Positions 24,731 to 33,134 of a DNA stretch of 64,000 nt are shown here, one piece after another. The DNA comes from Clostridiales bacterium (lineage in GTDB: Bacteria; Bacillota; Clostridia; Christensenellales; Aristaeellaceae). The position numbers and the translations under genes were made by a program. The DNA lies in the NCBI GenBank assembly GCA_022787165.1, contig JALFVL010000042.1, positions 1-64,000 on the forward strand. Reading direction: 5' to 3'. The stretch's first letter is position 1; each line of letters starts with the position of its first letter. Below the pieces are notes generated by a model. It made no database searches. It had not been told where the DNA came from and was given only the letters and a program-made list of their open reading frames with translations.

Positions 24731-24759
24731 ATTATACATCAACAACGGAGCGGCGTCAA
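24731..24759 (-). promoter_or_regulatory. Promoter of carAB
   Basis: Minus-strand TTGACG (24754-24759) and TATAAT (24731-24736), 17 bases apart, 52 bases before the carA start codon. Confidence 0.8.
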
Positions 24760-24875
24760 GCATAACCTCGGCCCTGCAAAAAGAAAGCCGCCAAAAGGCG
24801 GCCAGGATGCGAAAAGGACGGGAAAACGGGAAACAGCACGCCCAGCGCAAAGGTGATCATCCCCTGTCCGGCCAT
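24756..24875 (-). CDS. Possible 39-aa small protein downstream of purA
   Basis: A minus-strand frame starting ATG at 24875 has a strong ribosome binding site (AAGGAGGG, seven bases upstream) and encodes a hydrophobic start, MAGQGMITFALGVLFPVF, then a short tail. It could be a membrane miniprotein co-transcribed with purA. Against it, the purA terminator hairpin lies inside the frame and the stop falls in the carA promoter. No homologue is known to me. Confidence 0.3.
   Translation of the reverse strand: MAGQGMITFALGVLFPVFPSFSHPGRLLAAFFLQGRGYA
24778..24803 (-). terminator. Terminator after purA
   Basis: GCCGCC-AAAA-GGCGGC (24787-24802); on the minus strand the stem is followed by TTTCTTTTT. 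It sits between purA and the carA promoter. Confidence 0.8.
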
Positions 24876-24929
24876 GCTGCTTCCCTCCTTCTGTCTGCTT
24901 CGCTGATTCTGCCGAAGATGCGCCGTGCC

Positions 24930-26204
24930 TTATCTGAACATCATTTCCTCGCGGCGCGGGCCGTTGGAGACCATCTTGATCGGGCAGCCGATCTGCTTCT
25001 CGAGGAACTCGACGTAGCGGCGCGCGTTCTCGGGCATATCCTCAAAGCGCTTGATGCCGCGGGTGTCGCACTTCCAGCCCGGCAGCGTGACATACACCGG
25101 CTTGCAGCGCTCCAGCTTCGGGGTCACCGGGAAGCGCTCCACGCGCTCGCCGTCGCAATCATACGCCACGCAGACGGGAATCTCATCGAGATACCCCAGC
25201 ACGTCCATGTTCGTCAACGCCACCTCGGTCGCGCCCTGCATCTGGCAGCCATAGCGCGTCGCGACGCAGTCAAACCAGCCGACGCGCCGCGGGCGGCCCG
25301 TTTTCGCGCCGTATTCGCCGCGGTCGCCGCCGCGCTTGCGCAGCGCCTCAGCCTCATCGCCCTCGATCTCCGTGGTGAACGGGCCCGCGCCCACACAGGA
25401 GGAATAGGCCTTCGTCACTGCGATGATTTCCTTGATGGACCACACCGGGACGCCCGCGCCCACCGGCGCGTAGCCCGCCAGCGGCGAGGAGGAGGTTACC
25501 ATCGGGTAGATGCCGTGATCGGGGTCGCGCAGCGTGCCGAGCTGACCCTCGAGCAGGATGTTCTTGCCCTCCTTGACGGCCTGCATCATGTAGGCGTCGG
25601 TATCCGCGACATAGGGGCGGATTTTCTCGGCCAGGTCGGTCATCTTCGCGATCATTTCCTCCAGATCGATCGGCGGCTTGTGATAGAGGTGCTCCAGCAG
25701 CGCATTCTTGATGTCCAGCGCGTGCGCGAGCTTCTCGCGCAGCACGTCCGGATAGTAGAGCTGGCACAGCTGCAGGCCGATCTTCTGGTATTTGTCGCCG
25801 TAGAACGGCGCGATGCCGGACTTGGTGGAGCCGAAGGAATTCTTCCCCAGGCGCTCCTCCTCATAGCAGTCAAACGCGATATGATAGGGCATGAGCACCT
25901 GCGCACGCTCGGAGACGAGGATCTTCGGCCGCGGCACGCCCTGGGAGACGACCTCCTCCAGCTCACGCAGGAAGGCCTCGATATCCAGCGCCACGCCCGG
26001 GCCGATGACGTTGACGACGTTCGGGCAGCACACGCCGCTGGGCAGCAGATGCAGCGCAAAGCGGCCGTAATCGTTAATGATGGTGTGCCCGGCGTTCGCG
26101 CCGCCCTGGAAACGGACGACGATGTCGGACTGCGCCGCAAGCATGTCGGTGATCTTACCCTTGCCTTCATCGCCCCAGTTGGCGCCGACGATTGTTCGTA
26201 CCAT
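24930..26204 (-). CDS. purA: Adenylosuccinate synthetase
   Basis: A 424-residue enzyme of AMP synthesis joining IMP and aspartate using GTP. The N-terminal GTP-binding loop GANWGDEGKGKI, the IMP-binding region GGANAGHTI and the C-terminal GWKCDTRGIKRFEDMPENA are all present. The start at 26204 is chosen from family N-termini and GAAAGGGG upstream. It is monocistronic, with a consensus promoter; a weak hairpin in its 66-base leader (26232-26246) could be an attenuator. Confidence 0.98.
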   Translation of the reverse strand: MVRTIVGANWGDEGKGKITDMLAAQSDIVVRFQGGANAGHTIINDYGRFALHLLPSGVCCPNVVNVIGPGVALDIEAFLRELEEVVSQGVPRPKILVSERAQVLMPYHIAFDCYEEERLGKNSFGSTKSGIAPFYGDKYQKIGLQLCQLYYPDVLREKLAHALDIKNALLEHLYHKPPIDLEEMIAKMTDLAEKIRPYVADTDAYMMQAVKEGKNILLEGQLGTLRDPDHGIYPMVTSSSPLAGYAPVGAGVPVWSIKEIIAVTKAYSSCVGAGPFTTEIEGDEAEALRKRGGDRGEYGAKTGRPRRVGWFDCVATRYGCQMQGATEVALTNMDVLGYLDEIPVCVAYDCDGERVERFPVTPKLERCKPVYVTLPGWKCDTRGIKRFEDMPENARRYVEFLEKQIGCPIKMVSNGPRREEMMFR

Positions 26205-26275
26205 GAGGTTCAACCCCTTTCGCAAAGAGAAAGCGGCGTTTGCCGCAAGTCTACCGTATACAAACCCGATCAGTT

Positions 26276-26304
26276 ATGATACAGGATTCAGCAGCCTCTG
26301 TCAA
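26276..26304 (-). promoter_or_regulatory. Promoter of purA
   Basis: Minus-strand TTGACA (26299-26304) and TATCAT (26276-26281) with a 17-base spacer. Just beyond it, at 26319-26340, is a tandem direct repeat of TTTGAGGCTT of no obvious role. Confidence 0.8.
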
Positions 26305-26381
26305 GCAGTTTCCGATTTTTTGAGGCTTTTTGAGGCTTTTGTCCTTCGTAAGGCGCGCAATGTCCCGCGCGCGAACGCCGC

Positions 26382-26750
26382 TCAGGCAAGGCCGAGCTCT
26401 GCGCGCACACGCTTGGGCAGCGCGCCCAACACCAGCGCATAGGATTCATCGAGCATATCCTCAAGGATGTCCTCGGGCAGAGCGCCCTGTGCGCGCACGG
26501 AATTCCAGTGCAGCTTGTTCATGTAATAGCCGGGGATCACGTCCTCAAACTGCCCGCGCAGAAACTCGCCCCGCAGCGGCTCGAGCTTCATCGTAATATA
26601 GGCAAGGCGTCCGTCATCCCCGTAGCAGAGCGCGCAGAAGAGCTTGCCGCCGACCATGTAGCGCGTCCAGTTCCATTCGGCCTTGAAGTCGCGCGTCACG
26701 CCGGGCTTTTGCATGAGATGCCCGTCGATCCAGTCAACCCGCACAGACAT
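26382..26750 (-). CDS. MmcQ/YjbR family protein
   Basis: A 122-residue protein matching the MmcQ/YjbR double-wing DNA-binding-like fold: YMVGGKLFCALCYGDDGRLA, LKLEP-type segment (TMKLEPLRGEFL) and the C-terminal PGYYMNKLHWNSV are family hallmarks. The start is ATG 26750 (or GTG 26744), inside the end of the HD gene, with AGGAGG just upstream. It is the last gene of the fatty-acid/dapF operon. The function of the family is poorly known. Confidence 0.8.
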   Translation of the reverse strand: MSVRVDWIDGHLMQKPGVTRDFKAEWNWTRYMVGGKLFCALCYGDDGRLAYITMKLEPLRGEFLRGQFEDVIPGYYMNKLHWNSVRAQGALPEDILEDMLDESYALVLGALPKRVRAELGLA

Positions 26751-27333
26751 CCTCCTCCTTATCCTCCTGCTCGCAGTCCATCCGGCCAAAGACCCTGTCC
26801 ACCAGCACTGCAAGCTCGCGCCATGCGTCCGTATCCGAGAGTTCATCGGCCAGCAGCTCCGTGCAGCTGCGATAATACCAGGCATGGCGGCGCTTGTCCT
26901 GCTGATGGAAGCGGAAGAAGAGCGACTCGCCGTCGAGCAGATAGTCGCGGTGGATGGCGCGCATGTTGCTCAGCTTGTCGGAGAGCGCGACGATCTTCGC
27001 CTCCCGGCAGCCGTGGGCAATCTTGCGGATGGCCTCGTGCTTGCGCGCGTCCCAGCTGCGGCAGGGATCCCCCCAGTTCGTCTGGCTCTCGCAGGCGACC
27101 AGCCTGGCCACCTTTGCGCCAAAACGCTCCCTGAGCGTCTCCTCGCTCACGCCGCAGTCCTCGATCACGTCGTGCAGCGCGGCGGCGGCGAGCACCGCCT
27201 CATCGTCTGTGATGGATGCGGCAATCGCAACCGCCTCCATCGGATGAACGATGTAAGGAATTTTCGAACCTCTGCGCGTCATGCCGTCGTGCGCCTTCGC
27301 AGCGAAGGCAATCGCCTCTGTCAGCAGCGTCAT
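26734..27333 (-). CDS. HD-domain alarmone hydrolase-like protein (MESH1/SpoT type)
   Basis: The 199-residue protein consists of a RelA/SpoT-type HD hydrolase domain: AIAFAAKAHDGMTRRG, IPYIVHPMEAVAI, and the HD motif AALHDVIEDCGV, then KIVALSDKLSNMR. No synthetase, TGS or ACT domain is attached, so it resembles small alarmone hydrolases that remove the 3' pyrophosphate of (p)ppGpp. The start at 27333 has GAGGAG five bases upstream, preferred over a GTG overlapping dapF. Its place in a fatty-acid synthesis operon is notable. The substrate is inferred. Confidence 0.78.
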   Translation of the reverse strand: MTLLTEAIAFAAKAHDGMTRRGSKIPYIVHPMEAVAIAASITDDEAVLAAAALHDVIEDCGVSEETLRERFGAKVARLVACESQTNWGDPCRSWDARKHEAIRKIAHGCREAKIVALSDKLSNMRAIHRDYLLDGESLFFRFHQQDKRRHAWYYRSCTELLADELSDTDAWRELAVLVDRVFGRMDCEQEDKEEDVCAG

Positions 27334-27353
27334 CCGCTCTCCTCGCTTTCCGC

Positions 27354-28196
27354 TCACCTGTGTTCGTCGACCTCGCCGTCAAATACATGGGTCGCGGGGC
27401 CGGTCATGAAGAGATGGCCCGTCGCCTCGTCCCATTCGTCCACAAGCTCGCCCCCGTCGAGCACGACATGCGCGCGCCTGTCCGCCAGGCCGCACAGGCT
27501 TGCCGCCACGAGCGCCGCGCAGGAGCCCGTTCCGCAGGCCAGCGTGACGCCGCTGCCGCGCTCCCACACCCGCATCCGCAGGCGGTCTCTCGAGAGCACA
27601 TTGACAAATTCGATATTCGCTTTTTGCGGGAAGGCCGGATGGCATTCGAGCGCGGGGCCGTAGCGCCGCAGATCGAAGTCCTCCACCGGCTCCTCAAGAA
27701 GGATGACGCCGTGAGGATTGCCCGTCGAAACCGGCGTGATCTCAAACGTCCGCCCCAGCGCCTCAATCGGCGCCCGGCGCACGACGCCGCTGCCCAGCAG
27801 GCAGGGCACGCGCGCGCAGTCGAGCACGGGCTCGCCCATATCCACGCGCACCGAGACAACCTCGCCGCCCTGCACATTCAGCAGAAGCGTTTTGATGCCC
27901 GAAAGCGTCTCCAGCGTCACGGCAGTCTTGCGCGTCATGCCGCGGTCGTAGACGTATTTGCCAATGCAGCGCGCCGCGTTGCCGCACATCGCGCCCTGCG
28001 AGCCGTCCGCGTTGAACATGATCATCCTGAAATCGGCGATGTCGCTGGGCGCGATGACGACCAGGCCGTCCGCGCCGACGCCGAAATGGCGGTCGCTCAA
28101 GGCCCGGGCCAGCGCCGGAAGATCCTTCGGATGCTCCTCAAAGCCGTTGACATAAATGTAGTCGTTGCCAAGCCCGTGCATCTTGCTGAACTTCAT
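27354..28196 (-). CDS. dapF: Diaminopimelate epimerase
   Basis: 280 residues; converts LL- to meso-diaminopimelate for lysine and peptidoglycan. The two catalytic Cys lie in MCGNAARCIG and LACGTGSCAA. The start at 28196 (MKFSKMHGLGNDY) is supported by GGAGGG. It lies 13 bases after fabD and ahead of the HD gene, tying cell-wall precursor supply to fatty-acid genes in one transcript. Confidence 0.97.
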   Translation of the reverse strand: MKFSKMHGLGNDYIYVNGFEEHPKDLPALARALSDRHFGVGADGLVVIAPSDIADFRMIMFNADGSQGAMCGNAARCIGKYVYDRGMTRKTAVTLETLSGIKTLLLNVQGGEVVSVRVDMGEPVLDCARVPCLLGSGVVRRAPIEALGRTFEITPVSTGNPHGVILLEEPVEDFDLRRYGPALECHPAFPQKANIEFVNVLSRDRLRMRVWERGSGVTLACGTGSCAALVAASLCGLADRRAHVVLDGGELVDEWDEATGHLFMTGPATHVFDGEVDEHR

Positions 28197-28209
28197 CGGC
28201 AGCCCTCCG

Positions 28210-29151
28210 TCACAGAGCGGCCTTGGCGCCAAGCGCGTCAAGCGCCGCCGTCAGCGTCGGCACATCCTCGGCCGGCAGGCAGGTGATCGCGTCGCCCACG
28301 GTCTTCTTGACAAAGCCGGACAGCGCGCGGCCGGGCCCGATCTCCACGATCGTATCGACGCCCAGCTCCGCCAGACGGCGGATGGTGTCCTCCATGTGCA
28401 CGGGAGAGACGACCTGCCGGATGAGCAGCTCCGCGACGCTCGTTTGTTCGTCCTTCACGTCGCCCAGGCAGTTGAAGAGCACCGGGAAGCGCATCTCGCC
28501 GAACGGCTCGTCCTCAAAGCGCGCCCGAAGCGCGTCGGAGGCCGGCTGCATCAGCGGCGTATGGAATGGGCCGCTCACGCGCAGCGGCAGCAGCCGCCTC
28601 GCGCCCGCCGCCTTCGCCAGCTCGCCCGCGCGCGCGACCGCCGCGGCGTCGCCGCCGATGACGATCTGCCCCGGGCAGTTGTAATTGCAAATCTGCACGA
28701 CGCCCTCCGACGACGCCTCCTCGCAGCAGGCCGCCAGCGCCTCGCGCCCGAGCATCAGCACGGCGGTCATGCCGCTTGCTCGCCCCTCGCTCGCCTTCGC
28801 CATCGCCGCGCCGCGATAGGCCGCCAGCTCGACGGCCGCCTTCGCCGTGAAGACACCTGCCGCCTGCAGCGCGCTGTATTCGCCCAGGCTCAACCCCGCC
28901 GCGTATTCCGGCACGATGCCGGCCTCAAAGAGCACAGCCGTCACGCCCGCTGCAAAGGCGACCATGCAGGGCTGGGTATACTGCGTCTGCCCCAGCAGGC
29001 CGTCCGGGTCCTCAAAGCAGACCCTGTGCAGGTCGAAGTCGAGGCTCGCAGCGTCAAACGCCGCCCGGAACGCCGGGAAGGCCTCGTACAGGTCGCGGCC
29101 CATGCCCGCGCGCTGACTGCCCTGCCCGGCATAGAGAAATGCCAGTTTCAT
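28210..29151 (-). CDS. fabD: Malonyl-CoA:ACP transacylase
   Basis: 313 residues. It loads malonyl onto acyl carrier protein. The active-site Ser is in [10 protein letters not shown], the oxyanion GQGSQ is at the N-terminus ([14 protein letters not shown]), and the catalytic His is in [10 protein letters not shown]. It follows fabH by 34 bases within the same operon. Confidence 0.96.
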   Translation of the reverse strand: MKLAFLYAGQGSQRAGMGRDLYEAFPAFRAAFDAASLDFDLHRVCFEDPDGLLGQTQYTQPCMVAFAAGVTAVLFEAGIVPEYAAGLSLGEYSALQAAGVFTAKAAVELAAYRGAAMAKASEGRASGMTAVLMLGREALAACCEEASSEGVVQICNYNCPGQIVIGGDAAAVARAGELAKAAGARRLLPLRVSGPFHTPLMQPASDALRARFEDEPFGEMRFPVLFNCLGDVKDEQTSVAELLIRQVVSPVHMEDTIRRLAELGVDTIVEIGPGRALSGFVKKTVGDAITCLPAEDVPTLTAALDALGAKAAL

Positions 29152-29185
29152 CGCATGATCCTTCCTGCGCCTGCGCGCGCCGCCG

Positions 29186-30118
29186 TCAGATGGTAAGCAT
29201 CAGTCCGGCCCAGGTCAGCCCGCCGCCAAAGCCCACGAGAATCACGCGCTGGCCCTGCTTGAGCAGCCCGGCCTCATTCATCTCGTCGAGCGCCAGCGGA
29301 ATGCTCGCGGCGCTCGTATTGGCGTAACGGTCGAGGTTTTTGTAGAATTTCTCCGCCGGGCAGCCGAGCCTGCGCACGCTCGCATCGAGAATCCGCTCGT
29401 TCGCCTGATGGCAGACCACCCAATCGACATCCTCCATCGTGACGCCGCCCTTTTCAAGCAGCTTCTGCACACACTGGGGAATCGTCGAGACGGCAAAGCG
29501 GAAGACCGCCTGCCCGTCCATCGTCATCGGCGTATGCGTCGTGCCGCCGGCGCGCAGCGCCATGTCGCCGCGCGTGCCGAAGACGGCCTCGTACTCCGCA
29601 TCCTTGTCAAGCGCAATAATCGCCGCGCCCGCGCCGTCGCCAAAGAGCACGCAGGTCGAGCGGTCGCTCATATCCAGCAGCCTGCTCATCTGCTCGCTGC
29701 CCACGACCAGGGCATAGCGCCCCACGCCGCCCAGCAGCAGACCGCGCGCCGTTTCCATCGCGTAGAGGAAGCCCGCGCAGGCCGCGCCGACGTCCAGCAC
29801 AGGAATGTCCTGCGCAAGGCCGAGCGCATGATGCACCGTGCAGGCGAGGCTGGGCATCATATACTCCTGGGAGGAGGTCGCGCAGACCACGCAGCCGATC
29901 TCCTCCGGCGCGATACCCCCGTGCGAGAGCGCCTTTGTGGCCGCCTCGACGGCCAGCGTCGTCACGCTCTCGCCCTCAGCGCAAAAATAGCGCTGGTGGA
30001 TGCCGGTTCTGCTGGAAATCCATTCGTCGCTCGTGTCGACGTATTCGCGCAGGTCGTCGTTTGTGACCACCCTGCCGGGCACGGCGCGGCCCGTTGCAAT
30101 CAGCCTGATTCCGTTCAT
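29186..30118 (-). CDS. fabH: 3-oxoacyl-ACP synthase III
   Basis: 310 residues. KAS III starts fatty-acid chains by condensing acyl-CoA with malonyl-ACP. The Cys-His-Asn triad is visible in [21 protein letters not shown] and YANTSAAS, and the N-terminus ([20 protein letters not shown]) fits. The start at 30118 has AAGGA at good spacing; codons further upstream are not family-like. Confidence 0.96.
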   Translation of the reverse strand: MNGIRLIATGRAVPGRVVTNDDLREYVDTSDEWISSRTGIHQRYFCAEGESVTTLAVEAATKALSHGGIAPEEIGCVVCATSSQEYMMPSLACTVHHALGLAQDIPVLDVGAACAGFLYAMETARGLLLGGVGRYALVVGSEQMSRLLDMSDRSTCVLFGDGAGAAIIALDKDAEYEAVFGTRGDMALRAGGTTHTPMTMDGQAVFRFAVSTIPQCVQKLLEKGGVTMEDVDWVVCHQANERILDASVRRLGCPAEKFYKNLDRYANTSAASIPLALDEMNEAGLLKQGQRVILVGFGGGLTWAGLMLTI

Positions 30119-30163
30119 AGTGTCCTTATCCCGCATGGCGTGCATGCGTCCGTTCTCGCCGCG

Positions 30164-31060
30164 TCAGACACGGCGGTATTTTTCGTATCTTCGCGTGGTC
30201 AGCTCCTGCGCGCTGAGCGCGCAGAGCGCGTCAAGCCGCGCCGCGAGCGCCTCATCCAGCGCCGCGTAAAGCGCCGCCGGGTCGCGCTGCGCACCGCCGG
30301 CCGGCTCCGGCACAATGCCGTCGATCACGCCAAAGCGGAGCATGTCCGCCGCCGTCAGCTGCATGACGCCGCAGGCCTCCGCCTTGCGCCCGGCGTCCTT
30401 CCAGAGGATGCTCGCAAACCCCTCCGGGCTGACGACCGAGAAGAACGCGTGCTCCAGCATCAGCATGCTGTCGGCCACGCCCAGCGCGAGCGCGCCGCCG
30501 CTGCTTCCCTCGCCGGTGATCACGCTGATGACCGGCACCGTCAGTTGGCTCATCTGCGCCAGATTCTGCGCGATGGCCTCGCCCTGACCGCGCGCCTCGG
30601 CCTCCATGCCCGGGTACGCGCCCGGCGTATCGATGAAGGTCAGCACGGGCCGCCCAAATTTTTCCGCCTGCTTCATCAGCCTCAGCGCCTTGCGGTAGCC
30701 CTCCGGCTCCGGCATGCCGAAGTGGTAGGCCATGTTCTCCTCGAGGCTGTGGCCCTTCCTCGTGCCGATGACCGTCACGGGCCGGCCGTGAAAGCGCGCA
30801 ATGCCGCCCAGCACGCCGGGATCCTCGCCCGCATAGCGGTCGCCGCGCTGCTCAAAGAAATCCGTCATCAGCGCGCGGATCAGGTCGTCGATTCTCGGCC
30901 TGTGCGGGTGGCGCGCCAGATAGACCGTGTCCTCCGGCGTCAGCGCAGTCAGGCGCGAAAGCAGCGCGTCCCTGCGGCGCTCAAGCGCCGCCCTGTCCTC
31001 CCCGGAGGACGGCAGGGCCGCCTCAACGGCCTCCAGCTCCTGCAAAACGTCGCGAATCAT
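30164..31060 (-). CDS. accA: Acetyl-CoA carboxylase carboxyltransferase alpha subunit
   Basis: 298 residues. With AccD it transfers the carboxyl group from biotin to acetyl-CoA. Conserved blocks are [51 protein letters not shown] and [15 protein letters not shown]. The start overlaps the accD stop (ATGA), so the two subunits are translationally coupled for equal amounts. Confidence 0.96.
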   Translation of the reverse strand: MIRDVLQELEAVEAALPSSGEDRAALERRRDALLSRLTALTPEDTVYLARHPHRPRIDDLIRALMTDFFEQRGDRYAGEDPGVLGGIARFHGRPVTVIGTRKGHSLEENMAYHFGMPEPEGYRKALRLMKQAEKFGRPVLTFIDTPGAYPGMEAEARGQGEAIAQNLAQMSQLTVPVISVITGEGSSGGALALGVADSMLMLEHAFFSVVSPEGFASILWKDAGRKAEACGVMQLTAADMLRFGVIDGIVPEPAGGAQRDPAALYAALDEALAARLDALCALSAQELTTRRYEKYRRV

Positions 31061-31767
31061 GCGCCCTCCTCCGCCTTTCTGTGCAGACGCAGGAGCAGCG
31101 CAAGCGTCTCTCGCATCCGCTCCCGGGGCACAATCTGGTCGACAAAGCCGTGCGCGAGCTGAAACTCGCTGCGCTGAAAGCCCTCCGGCAGGCGCTCGCC
31201 GATCGTCTGCTCGATGACGCGCGGCCCGGCAAAGCCAATCAGCGCGCCCGGCTCGGCCAGCGTGATATCGCCCAGGCTCGCAAAGCTCGCCGTCACGCCG
31301 CCCGTCGTCGGATGCGTCAGCACGCTGATGAACAGCCCGCCAGCCTCCTGAAAGCGCGCGATGGCCGCGCTCGTCTTCGCCATCTGCAGCAGGCTGAACA
31401 CGCCCTCCTGCATGCGCGCGCCGCCGCTGGCGCTGAAGATGATCAGCGGCAGGCGATGCGCCCCGGCGTGCTCGACCGCGCGCGTCACGCGCTCGCCGAC
31501 GCCCGTGCCCATACTGCCCATCATGAAGCGGCTGTCCAGCGCGCAGACGACCGCCCGCTCGCCCCCGATGCGGCCCTCCGCCGCGACGGCAGCCTCGTCA
31601 AGGCCCGTCTTTGCCCGCTGCGCCGCGAGCTTGTCCGCGTAGCCCGGAAAGCCCAGCGGATCCTCCCCATGCGCCTGCATGGCGAGCGCGCGTGCCGTCC
31701 CCTCGTCAAAAACGAGGTTCAGCCTTGCCCAGCCGCCAAGCGGCGCCAGCTTTTCCCTTTCCGGCAT
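31057..31767 (-). CDS. accD: Acetyl-CoA carboxylase carboxyltransferase beta subunit lacking the zinc ribbon
   Basis: This is AccD by its core: [38 protein letters not shown] and [17 protein letters not shown], with [20 protein letters not shown] near the end. It is only 236 residues, about 50 short, because it starts at [16 protein letters not shown] and has no four-Cys zinc ribbon. The acpP gene ends four bases upstream, leaving no room for the missing part, and the ribosome binding site is weak. A separate zinc-ribbon protein or a ribbon-free enzyme are both possible. Confidence 0.92.
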   Translation of the reverse strand: MPEREKLAPLGGWARLNLVFDEGTARALAMQAHGEDPLGFPGYADKLAAQRAKTGLDEAAVAAEGRIGGERAVVCALDSRFMMGSMGTGVGERVTRAVEHAGAHRLPLIIFSASGGARMQEGVFSLLQMAKTSAAIARFQEAGGLFISVLTHPTTGGVTASFASLGDITLAEPGALIGFAGPRVIEQTIGERLPEGFQRSEFQLAHGFVDQIVPRERMRETLALLLRLHRKAEEGA

Positions 31768-31771
31768 GCCG

Positions 31772-32005
31772 TTATGCGTTCTGCTTCTTCAGGTAGGCGT
31801 ACAGGTCGCCGACCGTCGCAAACGTCGCCAGCAGATCGTCCGGCACGTTCAGGCCCAGCTTCTCCTCCAGCGCCATGCTCAGCTCCACGGTATCGAGGCT
31901 GTCCGCGCAGACCTCCGGCACCAGCATCGCCTCCGGCACAACCTGATCCGCGTTGCAGTTGGGCAGCGCCGCGGTAATGATCTCCTTCAAATCCTCAAAG
32001 CTCAT
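31772..32005 (-). CDS. acpP: Acyl carrier protein
   Basis: A 77-residue acidic carrier with the phosphopantetheine serine in ADSLDTVEL. It carries growing acyl chains. The start at 32005 has AGGAG at good spacing. It is the first gene of the operon acpP-accD-accA-fabH-fabD-dapF-HD-mmcQ, behind the promoter at 32063-32090. Confidence 0.95.
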   Translation of the reverse strand: MSFEDLKEIITAALPNCNADQVVPEAMLVPEVCADSLDTVELSMALEEKLGLNVPDDLLATFATVGDLYAYLKKQNA

Positions 32006-32062
32006 GGCTTTTCTCCTTCTCCCGCGCAAGGCGGGCCTTCACAGGTTATCGTTTCCTCTATC

Positions 32063-32090
32063 ATTCTATCAAAGGCGGGCGATTTGTCAA
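32063..32090 (-). promoter_or_regulatory. Promoter of the acpP operon
   Basis: Minus-strand TTGACA (32085-32090) and TAGAAT (32063-32068) separated by 16 bases. No FapR-like operator is recognisable. Transcripts from the MBOAT/SGNH genes may also read through. Confidence 0.7.
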
Positions 32091-32093
32091 GGG

Positions 32094-33110
32094 TCACTTG
32101 AGCCGGGTCTGCCCGCCCCAGCGCGCCTCGCGGTCGGCCTCGTAGAGCACGAGCCGCTCGTCCCAGGCCGCGTAGGCCGGATCGTCCCGCCTGTCCTCAA
32201 GGTCGCAGTGCTCCGCCAGCCACTGCCCCAGATAGGCCGTCAGCTTGGTCGCGCCGTCCGGATTCATGTGGCCGAGATAGTCGTAGCAGTCCGCCTCAAA
32301 ATCGACCAGCCCCTCGACGTCAAACAGGTTGAGGAACGGCACGCCCAGCTCCTGCGCCAGCGGCGCGACGCCGTTGACGCGCATCTGCTCCGCCTTTGTG
32401 ACCGGCACGGGAATCGCGATGAAGACCGGCTCGATGTCGTTCTCCCTGCAAAGCTGCACGATGCGCCGCAGCGCCTCGTGGCCGGGCTGCTCGCTCATGT
32501 CCATCTCCGTCGTGCGGGTGTAGGGGTTGATGACCTCCGCGTGGCCGATGCGCAGCTCGCCGCCCATCATGTAGGGCTCGCAGTCGACGTTGCGCTCCGC
32601 CGTGCCGCCAAGCAGCTCCTCCCATCGGCCATGGTAGAGCGAGAACGGCATCAAAAACTCGAGCCATTGATCCCGGGGCAGCGTCGCGCGCACGGCCTCG
32701 AGCTTCATGCGCGAGAGCGGCACCGCGTCCAGGAACAGATGCCGGTAGGCATACGCCCAGGCCTCGTCGAGCGGCCGGTCGACATAATAGACGTCGATCA
32801 TCACGACCTTCGGCTTGTGCGCCTGCATCGCCAGGCGCAGCACCCATTCGGTCATGCCCAGGCACTCGGAGGAGTTGCCCATGTTGTAGGAGGTCACGCC
32901 GTAGTCCCGCCACAGCTCCATCGGCGAGACGCCGTCCAGCACATGGCTCGTCCCCATGAAGAAGACGTCGATGTCGTTTTTCTCCTCAAAGAAGGGGCCG
33001 TATTTGCGCTCGCTGTCATCCCGCCGGGTCAGATGATCCGCCAGCAGCAGACACGCGCACAGCGCCGCGACGAAGACCGCCGCGCATGCGATTTTTTTCA
33101 AACTGTTCAC
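32094..33110 (-). CDS. Membrane-anchored SGNH-like protein (MBOAT partner)
   Basis: 338 residues with one N-terminal membrane helix (about 5-25) and an extracytoplasmic SGNH-like domain. DVFFMGTSHVLDGVSP fits the nucleophile block (Ser in GTSH), and HMNPDGATKL near residue 290 the C-terminal Asp/His block in a degenerate form. It follows an MBOAT gene by 24 bases, as DltD, AlgJ or AlgX partners do, so it probably completes O-acylation of a surface polymer. The acceptor polymer is unknown. Confidence 0.75.
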   Translation of the reverse strand: MNSLKKIACAAVFVAALCACLLLADHLTRRDDSERKYGPFFEEKNDIDVFFMGTSHVLDGVSPMELWRDYGVTSYNMGNSSECLGMTEWVLRLAMQAHKPKVVMIDVYYVDRPLDEAWAYAYRHLFLDAVPLSRMKLEAVRATLPRDQWLEFLMPFSLYHGRWEELLGGTAERNVDCEPYMMGGELRIGHAEVINPYTRTTEMDMSEQPGHEALRRIVQLCRENDIEPVFIAIPVPVTKAEQMRVNGVAPLAQELGVPFLNLFDVEGLVDFEADCYDYLGHMNPDGATKLTAYLGQWLAEHCDLEDRRDDPAYAAWDERLVLYEADREARWGGQTRLK

Positions 33111-33134
33111 CGCCTATGAAAGGTTCTCCGCCGG

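Noticed and set aside
31768-32005. Missing AccD zinc ribbon hidden upstream by a frameshift
   Set aside because: The upstream sequence is fully used by a clear acyl carrier protein gene and contains no four-Cys pattern in another frame.
32006-32093. FapR operator before the fatty-acid operon
   Set aside because: No sequence close to the TTAGTACCTAGTCTTAGTAC type of site is visible.
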